Source: JANMDU01 sp043755865 (GTDB lineage Bacteria; Pseudomonadota; Gammaproteobacteria; Burkholderiales; Burkholderiaceae_C). Taken from it: a stretch of 17,283 nucleotides of DNA. The notes beneath the pieces are model-generated. The model was not told the DNA's origin. It was given only the letters and a program-made list of their open reading frames with translations, and ran no database searches. The stretch is from positions 1 to 17,283 of the forward strand of contig JAYUSD010000185.1 of assembly GCA_043755865.1 (NCBI GenBank), in the 5' to 3' direction. A program made the translations under genes and the position numbers. Shown in pieces: positions 6,998-12,699 of the stretch (the stretch's first letter is position 1; every line of letters starts with the position of its first letter).

Positions 6998-7996
6998 ATG
7001 AACTCACTCCCTTTTTCTCTGCATCGCCGTGATGTGATTCGCTTCGCGGGCGCTGGCGTCGCTGCATCGGCCTTGGGCGCGGCGCAAGCGCAAAGCTATC
7101 CCGGCAGCAAGCCGATCACCATCGTGGTGGGCTATCCGCCCGGCGGCAGCACGGACTTCACTGCGCGTACTGTCGCTTTAGAGCTGGGTAAAAAACTCGG
7201 CACCACGGTGATCGTAGATAACGTTGGCGGCGCGGGCGGGGCATTGGGTGCGCAAAAAGTGGCATCCGCTGCGCCCGATGGCTACACGCTGATCGTGGGC
7301 TCCAACAACGAGATGGCGATCAACAAACTCGTTTCATCTTCCGTGCGCTATGACAGCACCAACAGCTTCACGCCCGTTGGCTTAATTGCATCTCAGCCGA
7401 TGGTGCTCGTGGCATCACCGAAGATGAATGTCAAAACGACGGATGAATTCATCAAGCTCATTAAAGCCAATCCCGGCAAATACAGCTATGGCTCATCTGG
7501 CGTGGGTACGGCGCTCAATCTCGCAGGTGAGATGGTCAAAGAAGCCTCAGGAAGCTTCTTGGTTCACATTCCTTATCGCGGCGTGGCGCCGCTGACCAAT
7601 GATTTGATTGGCGGCAATCTTGATTTTGGTGTTTTTGTGCTCTCCAGTGGCTTGCCGCATATCAAGAGTGGCAAAGTGGTGGCCTTAGGCATCACGGAAG
7701 GCCAGCGCTCCAAAGCCGCGCCTGAGATTGCCACGCTCTCGGAGCATCCATTGCTCAAGAAAGTGAAAATTTCTAGCTGGTTTGGTCTTTGGGGCCCGGC
7801 CGGTATGCCTGCGCCCGTGACACAGCGCTTGCAACTTGCCTTGGGCGAGGTGATGGCTACTGCAGAAGTGCGCAATAAGTTAGAGGCGGCCGGTGCATCG
7901 TTTTTTGCACCGAATCAGTCATTGGCGGATTTTCAAAAGAGCGAGATTGCCAACTACAAGCGCATCGTGGAGTTCGCCAAGATCAAGGAGTCTTGA
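6998..7996 (+). CDS. Bug-family (TctC) periplasmic solute receptor 2
   Basis: A second Bug-type receptor, 332 residues, sharing with its upstream neighbour the same motif order: VGYPPGGSTD, PDGYTLIVGS, YGSSGVGTALN, HIPYRGVAPLTNDLIGGN, VLSSGLPHIKSGK and WFGLWGPAGMPAP. The leader carries HRRDVIRFAG (residues 9-18), a twin-arginine motif, and probable cleavage after AQA (29-31). The ATG at 6998 has a modest AGAAAG at 6985-6990. Its stop TGA (7994-7996) overlaps the ATG of the following M14 hydrolase by one base, so the two are translationally coupled, suggesting that the ligand and the hydrolase substrate are related. Divergence from the first Bug protein is substantial, so the two may have different ligands. 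Confidence 0.93.
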   Translation: MNSLPFSLHRRDVIRFAGAGVAASALGAAQAQSYPGSKPITIVVGYPPGGSTDFTARTVALELGKKLGTTVIVDNVGGAGGALGAQKVASAAPDGYTLIVGSNNEMAINKLVSSSVRYDSTNSFTPVGLIASQPMVLVASPKMNVKTTDEFIKLIKANPGKYSYGSSGVGTALNLAGEMVKEASGSFLVHIPYRGVAPLTNDLIGGNLDFGVFVLSSGLPHIKSGKVVALGITEGQRSKAAPEIATLSEHPLLKKVKISSWFGLWGPAGMPAPVTQRLQLALGEVMATAEVRNKLEAAGASFFAPNQSLADFQKSEIANYKRIVEFAKIKES

Positions 7997-8988
7997 TGCT
8001 GCCTGAGTTCAAACCGCATCCCGTGGAAGTGGCCTGCCCGGATATCACGCGCTGGGAAAAAAGTAATTTTGACGGCGCGCCTTATGTGCATGAGTTCGCA
8101 GCTCAAGAAGCAGGCGCAGATGTGCTCATCACATCTGTGGTGCATGGCAACGAATACACCGGCGCAATTGTGCTTGATGAATTGCTGAGTTTGCTTCAGT
8201 GTGGCAAGCTCGCGCCGCGTCGCGGAAGCGTAACAGCCGTGTTTGCCAACGTAGACGGCTTTGCACGCTTTGATCCCGCACAACCGGATGCATCACGCTT
8301 TGTGGATCAAGATCTCAACCGCGTTTGGAGTGCTTCCGTGCTGGCGAGCGATCAACAAAGCAGCGAGCTTGCTCGCGCGCGTGCGATTCGCCCATATGTA
8401 GAGCGCGCCACGCATCTGCTGGATTTGCATTCCATGCACGAGCCTTGCGAGCCGCTGCTCATCACAGGCATGCTGCCACGCAACGTGGACTTCGCGCGAT
8501 CGCTCGGTGGCCTAGGGCAAATCGTGATGGATGCCGGCCACTCAGATGGTGTGCGCATGCGTGATTTCGCTGGCTTCGGCAGTGTTGATGGTGAAAAAAT
8601 CGCGCTGCTACTCGAAGCCGGGCAGCATTGGCAGCGCGCCTGCATCACCGCTTGCCGTGATGTGTTGCTGCGGTTTTTGTTGCGCGCTGAAGTGCTCGGG
8701 ATGCAAGAGGTGATCGCCGCCGGCTTGCAAGCTTGGCTCGCGCCTGATCGCGCTGCACCTGCTCCCGTGAAAGTAACGCATGCGGTGGTGGCGCGCAGCA
8801 TGCAGTTTGAATTTACGCAAGTTTTCACAGGCAATGAAGTTATCGTGCATGCAGGCTCAGTGATCGCCCATGACGATGGCCAATCGGTTACCACACCCTT
8901 TGACAACTGCATCCTCGTAATGCCCTCGATCCGCCAACTGCGCCCCGGCGTGACGACCGTGAGGCTGGGGCAGCGCGTTGCGCTGTGA
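7996..8988 (+). CDS. M14-family zinc deacylase, AstE/AspA-like
   Basis: A 330-residue member of the succinylglutamate desuccinylase/aspartoacylase group, zinc enzymes that remove an acyl group from an N-acyl amino acid. Zinc ligands are visible: His50 and Glu53 in VVHGNEYTG and His145 in LLDLHSMHE. DLNR (106-109) matches the substrate-binding Asn-Arg region, and Glu207 in LLLEAGQHW fits the catalytic glutamate. There is no signal peptide, so it should act in the cytoplasm. The start is ATG at 7996, overlapping the Bug 2 stop as TGATG, with AGGAG at 7986-7990 and a 5-base spacer; a TTG at 7993 would leave only 2 bases. No arginine-succinyltransferase (ast) genes are near, so it is probably not AstE itself; the substrate is unknown. 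Confidence 0.87.
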   Translation: MLPEFKPHPVEVACPDITRWEKSNFDGAPYVHEFAAQEAGADVLITSVVHGNEYTGAIVLDELLSLLQCGKLAPRRGSVTAVFANVDGFARFDPAQPDASRFVDQDLNRVWSASVLASDQQSSELARARAIRPYVERATHLLDLHSMHEPCEPLLITGMLPRNVDFARSLGGLGQIVMDAGHSDGVRMRDFAGFGSVDGEKIALLLEAGQHWQRACITACRDVLLRFLLRAEVLGMQEVIAAGLQAWLAPDRAAPAPVKVTHAVVARSMQFEFTQVFTGNEVIVHAGSVIAHDDGQSVTTPFDNCILVMPSIRQLRPGVTTVRLGQRVAL

Positions 8989-9082
8989 TGCAGCCGGATG
9001 GGCATGAAGCGATTCGCAGAATTCGTTGTTGTTCGTCATTTTCTACCGCATCATGAGGTGCAAATCTTTTTTGGAGACAAAC

Positions 9083-10042
9083 ATGACTCTTTCTCGCCGC
9101 ACCCTACTCCTGAGCACCTCCAGCGCCGCCAGCTTAAGCTTGATGGGCTGCGCCAGCCCCGCGCCTGCGCGCCCCACGCTTGCCGAAGTGGGCATTTACA
9201 GTGCCGGCCAAGGCAGTGCTTTCTTGCCTTACGCGCAAGGCTTGGCGCAGGTTTTGAGTGGTCAGGGCCTCAAGACGCAAGCATTGACCTCAGCAGGTTC
9301 GATTGAAAACATTCGCAAAATCGATGTGGAAAAACAGCAGCTTGCCACCGTGTTTCTCGGCACAGCCCACGAAGCCCTCACGGGCACAGGCGCTTGGACG
9401 CAAGGGCAGAAATTTACCAATCTCCGTGCGCTCTTTCCAATGTACGAGACCTCCTTTCAAATCGCTGCACTTCGTCGATCAGGTATTGATTCGCTGGCGG
9501 GCTTGCGTGGCAAGCGCGTGGGCGTAGGGCCAGCGGGCGGGCCGGCTGAAAGCTTTTTTAAAGGCTTGCTGGAGGTCACGGGCATCAACGCGCAAATCGT
9601 CAACGGCACACCGGCTGCATTAACCACCGATCTGCTCGCAGGCCAGATTGACGCACTTTGGCAAGGTGCGGCGCTGCCCATTCCTGCGCTCAAGCAAGTC
9701 GCTGATAGCGCAGAGGCAGTTGTGTTCGGATTGAGCGATGAAGCGCAGGCGGCGATGCTCAAGCGCTTCGCATTTTTAAGCCCTGCCCAGATTGCTGCGA
9801 ACACGTATCGCGGCCAAACGCAAGCTGCGAGATCCGTGGCAGCTTGGAATTTTGTGATGGCACATGCTGATTTCCCAGAAGCTGATGCCTACTGGATCAC
9901 GCGTCAAGTACTCTTGCTGGCTGATTCGACGCAAATTCACCCCAGCGCAGCGCCCACGCGCATGCAGAATGCACCGCTCAACCGCGTCGTGCCGTTTCAC
10001 GCTGGTGCACTGCGTTTTTACAACGAAAAGGGCGTGCTTTAA
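9083..10042 (+). CDS. TRAP-TAXI family solute receptor, predicted lipoprotein
   Basis: A 319-residue protein of the TAXI group of TRAP transporter receptors. Family motifs are IYSAGQGSAFLPYAQGLAQVL at the N-terminus of the mature protein, SAGSIENIRKI, NLRALFPMYETSFQIAAL, and LAGLRGKRVGVGPAGGPAES. The leader has SRRTLLL (residues 4-10) and a lipobox Leu-Met-Gly-Cys at 20-23, so the mature protein should be lipid-anchored at Cys23; Ala at +2 favours the outer membrane by the E. coli rule. The start at 9083 is set by GGAG at 9073-9076 with a 6-base spacer; an in-frame start at 9026 would add 19 residues before the leader. No TRAP membrane subunit (DctM/DctQ or fused) is seen. It lies 94 bases after the hydrolase, on the same strand, and stops 10 bases before the convergent dehydrogenase gene. 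Confidence 0.85.
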   Translation: MTLSRRTLLLSTSSAASLSLMGCASPAPARPTLAEVGIYSAGQGSAFLPYAQGLAQVLSGQGLKTQALTSAGSIENIRKIDVEKQQLATVFLGTAHEALTGTGAWTQGQKFTNLRALFPMYETSFQIAALRRSGIDSLAGLRGKRVGVGPAGGPAESFFKGLLEVTGINAQIVNGTPAALTTDLLAGQIDALWQGAALPIPALKQVADSAEAVVFGLSDEAQAAMLKRFAFLSPAQIAANTYRGQTQAARSVAAWNFVMAHADFPEADAYWITRQVLLLADSTQIHPSAAPTRMQNAPLNRVVPFHAGALRFYNEKGVL

Positions 10043-10052
10043 GGCTCGATGC

Positions 10053-10844
10053 TTATTGCGCCTGCTTGCGCTTCTTGCGCGGCCGGCCAGCCAGCGCTTT
10101 GTCATAAAGCCAATTGGGCAGCAAGCGCAGCAGCTTGGCCACGATACCCATCTGCCAAGGAATCACTCGGTAGCTCACGCCTTGAGTGATCGCTTTAAAC
10201 GCCTGATCCGCAAAATCTTCGGGCTGCATGAGGAAGGGCATGCTGTACGAATTTTGCGCTGTCAGCGGTGTGGCCACATAGCCCGGCGCAATCGTGACGA
10301 CTTTCACACCATTTTTGCCAGTTTCGGCGCGCAGTTCGCCGCGCAAGCTTTCGCAATAGCTAATCACCGCAGCTTTGCTCGCACAATACGCGCCATGTCC
10401 GGGCAGCCCGCGAATGCCCGCCACGCTGGCGATGCCTACCAAAGTGCCCGTTTTTCTTTGCACCATGCCAGCGATGAAGGGATGAAAGGTCGCGGCTAAG
10501 CCAATGTTGTTGGTGGCAAAGGTTTGCGCGAGTACATCGATGTCTTCGCGGATTGCGGTGTCGATGCCGATGCTGATGCCCGCATTGGCAATCACCACAT
10601 CGGGCACGCCTTGACGCGCGATGCAGTCTTTTCCTGCTTGCACGATGCTGTCCGTGAGCGCTACATCGGCACTATAAATACCATAGCACTCCGCGCTTAT
10701 TTGATGCCGGCTAACCCATGATTCGACCTCAGACGTACGGCGTGCGACCAATGCGAGGCGATAGCCCGCTTGGTAAAAGCGCCAAGCCAGTGCTTGGCCG
10801 ATGCCGCTGGATGCGCCGGTGATAAAAACGAGTGGGGCAGTCAT
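10053..10844 (-). CDS. Short-chain dehydrogenase/reductase
   Basis: A classical SDR oxidoreductase of 263 residues. The NAD(P)-binding motif TGASSGIG is at residues 9-16, NAG at 87-89, and the catalytic set is Asn113, Ser140, Tyr153 and Lys157 (GAYCASK). Arg35-Arg36 after the second strand (ALVARR) suggests NADP(H) preference. The tail is unusually basic (RPRKKRK at 254-260). The start at 10844 is chosen because the first strand begins at residue 5; an in-frame start at 10949 would run into lptC. ACAGG lies about 6 bases upstream of the start. It follows lptC by 28 bases on the same strand and is probably co-transcribed with it, where lptA is usual in related bacteria. The substrate is unknown; a lipid or envelope role would fit its position but is only inference. 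Confidence 0.92.
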   Translation of the reverse strand: MTAPLVFITGASSGIGQALAWRFYQAGYRLALVARRTSEVESWVSRHQISAECYGIYSADVALTDSIVQAGKDCIARQGVPDVVIANAGISIGIDTAIREDIDVLAQTFATNNIGLAATFHPFIAGMVQRKTGTLVGIASVAGIRGLPGHGAYCASKAAVISYCESLRGELRAETGKNGVKVVTIAPGYVATPLTAQNSYSMPFLMQPEDFADQAFKAITQGVSYRVIPWQMGIVAKLLRLLPNWLYDKALAGRPRKKRKQAQ

Positions 10845-10872
10845 GAAAAACCTGTTTGAATAGTAAATGCCA

Positions 10873-11508
10873 TCAGCGCGAATCAGCGATGGTGCTGGCT
10901 TTGGATTCGAGGCGTACGCGTACCCGGCCGTCAAGCTGTACGATGCCATCCATCTTGCTGTAGGTCATGGTGTCGCCACTGAATTGATCCGCGCCGCGCT
11001 GCACAACCACCGGCTTATGCGATTTGAGTTCCTCGGTGCGCAAAAACGCATGCAAAAACTCGCCTTTGAATTCCACACGCGGCTGCTCGCGGCCTGCTGT
11101 GCCGAGCCCTGCCTCACGCACCACAACCGCATTGCCCACCAGCTGCACCTCCGAGCCATCGCCATTGCTGTAAGCGCGATCGCCCCGGCCTGTCGTGCTC
11201 TGCGTGCCACGGTTGGAAGAAAAGCGCGCGACATCGATTTCAAGGACATCGGTGGCGGGAAAATGCCGCGCCTTGTTGCCCAAGACTTCGCTGATCAACT
11301 TACCTTGCGCATCAAAGTTTTTGACAGAAAAATTTGTGAGCAAATAGTCTGGCTCTTTGCGCTGATCTTGCACGGGCGCAGCCACCACATTGACGGGTGT
11401 ATTGCGTGCCAACAACCAACTGCCCAAGGCCAGTACGCCCATTAAACAAATAGGCAAATACAGCGTGGCACTGCCGACGAGTTTGCGAAGGATTTGGCGC
11501 GTATTCAT
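10873..11508 (-). CDS. lptC: LPS export protein LptC
   Basis: LptC is the bitopic inner-membrane component of the lipopolysaccharide transport bridge; it takes lipopolysaccharide from LptBFG and passes it to LptA. The protein has 211 residues (E. coli 191). It has an N-terminal membrane segment at about residues 13-35 and then a beta-rich periplasmic domain with DYLLTNFSVKNFDAQGKL, and the C-terminal FLRTEELKSHKPVVVQRG followed by GDTMTYSKMDGIVQLDGRVR. The assignment rests on this overall pattern and the position after kdsD. The ATG at 11506-11508 has no Shine-Dalgarno; it overlaps the TGA of a possible 39-residue ORF, so it may depend on coupled translation. No lptA or lptB follows. Confidence 0.88.
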   Translation of the reverse strand: MNTRQILRKLVGSATLYLPICLMGVLALGSWLLARNTPVNVVAAPVQDQRKEPDYLLTNFSVKNFDAQGKLISEVLGNKARHFPATDVLEIDVARFSSNRGTQSTTGRGDRAYSNGDGSEVQLVGNAVVVREAGLGTAGREQPRVEFKGEFLHAFLRTEELKSHKPVVVQRGADQFSGDTMTYSKMDGIVQLDGRVRVRLESKASTIADSR

Positions 11509-11624
11509 GCGAATGCAGTTGCAAAAATTCGAGCGTCATGGCCCACATTCAAAATCACCCGCCACACAGACGGCGCACCCAATAACAGTGATGCGGAAAA
11601 CCGAACATTGGGTTGCGGCAACAT
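11505..11624 (-). CDS. Possible 39-residue leader ORF between kdsD and lptC
   Basis: The ATG at 11622-11624 begins 2 bases after the kdsD stop. It is preceded by AAGGTG (plus-strand 11633-11638) with an 8-base spacer, a good ribosome binding site lying inside the end of kdsD. The frame has 39 codons and ends in a TGA that overlaps the lptC start as ATGA. The predicted peptide is MLPQPNVRFSASLLLGAPSV followed by WRVILNVGHDARIFATAFA, which I recognise as no family. It could be a translational coupling leader, a small protein, or a remnant of kdsC, the gene usual at this place. The open frame is short enough to arise by chance; the flanking signals are what make it worth listing. Confidence 0.35.
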   Translation of the reverse strand: MLPQPNVRFSASLLLGAPSVWRVILNVGHDARIFATAFA

Positions 11625-11626
11625 GA

Positions 11627-12631
11627 CTAGATCACCTTGGCACGCATCAAATCATTGGAATTGAGCGCGCCAACCAGCAAGCCTTGCGCATCGGTAACAA
11701 GCACGCTGGTGATGCGGTGCAATTCCATCAACTCCGCAGCTTCTACAGCCAGCGCATCGGGTGATACGGTCAAGCTGCCTTTGCTCATGACTTCGCCTGC
11801 GGTGAGCTCGCGCAAATCCACGCCGCGCTCAATCAGGCGGCGCAAATCGCCATCGGTGAATATACCCATGACATGGCCCGCGCTATCGACCACCGCTGAC
11901 GCACCCAGGCCTTTGCGGCTCATCTCCCGCATCACATCCGCAAAGCGCGTTTGCCCATTCACGCGCGGGACATTCTCTCCCGTGCGCATCAGGTCGCGCA
12001 CATGCATCAGCAGCTTGCGCCCCAAGCTGCCGCCAGGATGAGAGCGCGCGAAATCGTCGACCTTAAAACCACGCGCATCAAGCAAAGCCATCGCCAATGC
12101 ATCGCCCAAGGCGAGTTGTGCTGTGGTACTGGCAGTCGGCGCGAGATTGAGTGGGCAGGCTTCTTTGGCTACCGAGCAATCGAGCACCACATCCGCATGC
12201 TGCGCGAGCGTGGATTGCAGGCCGCCGGTCATGGCCATCATTGGTGCACCCATGCGCTTGATGAAAGGCAAGATGGCCGAGAGCTCTTCGGATTCACCTG
12301 AATTGGAGATAGCGAGGATGGAGTCCACCGCTTTGACCATGCCCAAATCACCATGGCTGGCCTCGGCAGGATGCACAAACATCGCGGCTGTGCCAGTCGA
12401 TGCCAACGTGGCGGCGATCTTGCGCCCCACATGCCCGCTTTTGCCCATGCCCATAACCACCACGCGGCCTTGCGTGGCGAGCATGATGCCCACAGCTTGC
12501 GTAAAAGCGAGCGCAGCTGAAGCTTCAATCGCTAAGCGCGTGCGCAGGCCCGTCACGGCGTCGGCTTCGATATCGAGGGTATCCAGCGCGAGGGCAATGG
12601 CTTGCTGCGCTTGTGCGGGGGTCAGGCTCAT
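11627..12631 (-). CDS. kdsD: D-arabinose 5-phosphate isomerase (KdsD/KpsF/GutQ family)
   Basis: Interconverts ribulose 5-phosphate and arabinose 5-phosphate, the first step towards Kdo of the lipopolysaccharide inner core. The protein has 334 residues (E. coli KdsD 328). An N-terminal SIS sugar-isomerase domain spans about residues 40-185, with GMGKSGHVGRKIAATLASTG at 61-80, EASHGDLG at 90-97 and ISNSGESEE at 108-116. SHPGGSLGRKLL at 197-208 leads into two C-terminal CBS domains (about 212-334, with GIFTDGDLRRL and GALNSNDLMRA). The placement with lptC favours KdsD over the sugar-alcohol paralogue GutQ. It reads towards lptC, 118 bases away, with a possible small ORF between. The expected kdsC phosphatase gene is absent. 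Confidence 0.93.
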   Translation of the reverse strand: MSLTPAQAQQAIALALDTLDIEADAVTGLRTRLAIEASAALAFTQAVGIMLATQGRVVVMGMGKSGHVGRKIAATLASTGTAAMFVHPAEASHGDLGMVKAVDSILAISNSGESEELSAILPFIKRMGAPMMAMTGGLQSTLAQHADVVLDCSVAKEACPLNLAPTASTTAQLALGDALAMALLDARGFKVDDFARSHPGGSLGRKLLMHVRDLMRTGENVPRVNGQTRFADVMREMSRKGLGASAVVDSAGHVMGIFTDGDLRRLIERGVDLRELTAGEVMSKGSLTVSPDALAVEAAELMELHRITSVLVTDAQGLLVGALNSNDLMRAKVI

Positions 12632-12699
12632 GCGTTGATTCTAGGCGCAGTGTAAGGGCCTAGGGCTGTTGGCCCGCACGAGGCGATGCCGCACGCGCC
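12632..12699 (-). promoter_or_regulatory. cheA-kdsD intergenic region with a CTAGGC/GCCTAG dyad
   Basis: These 68 bases separate the chemotaxis kinase from kdsD, both on the minus strand. CTAGGC (12641-12646) and GCCTAG (12658-12663) are exact inverted repeats with an 11-base spacer. TAGAAT (12638-12643) and TACACT (12649-12654) on the minus strand are -10-like, but no matching -35 stands out. No T run follows any hairpin, so I see no intrinsic terminator. A kdsD promoter here is plausible, not shown. Confidence 0.25.

Noticed and set aside
7993..7995. TTG start for the M14 hydrolase
   Set aside because: It leaves only 2 bases after AGGAG; the ATG at 7996 gives a 5-base spacer and the same protein less one residue.
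10845..10949. 35-residue extension of the short-chain dehydrogenase
   Set aside because: It overlaps lptC, and the Rossmann fold starts directly after the Met at 10844.
10867..11445. 192-residue plus-strand frame opposite lptC
   Set aside because: It is antisense to lptC, rich in His/Ala/Cys with no domain pattern, and has no ribosome binding site.
12641..12680. Intrinsic terminator between cheA and kdsD
   Set aside because: Several short dyads exist, but none is followed by a T run on the minus strand.
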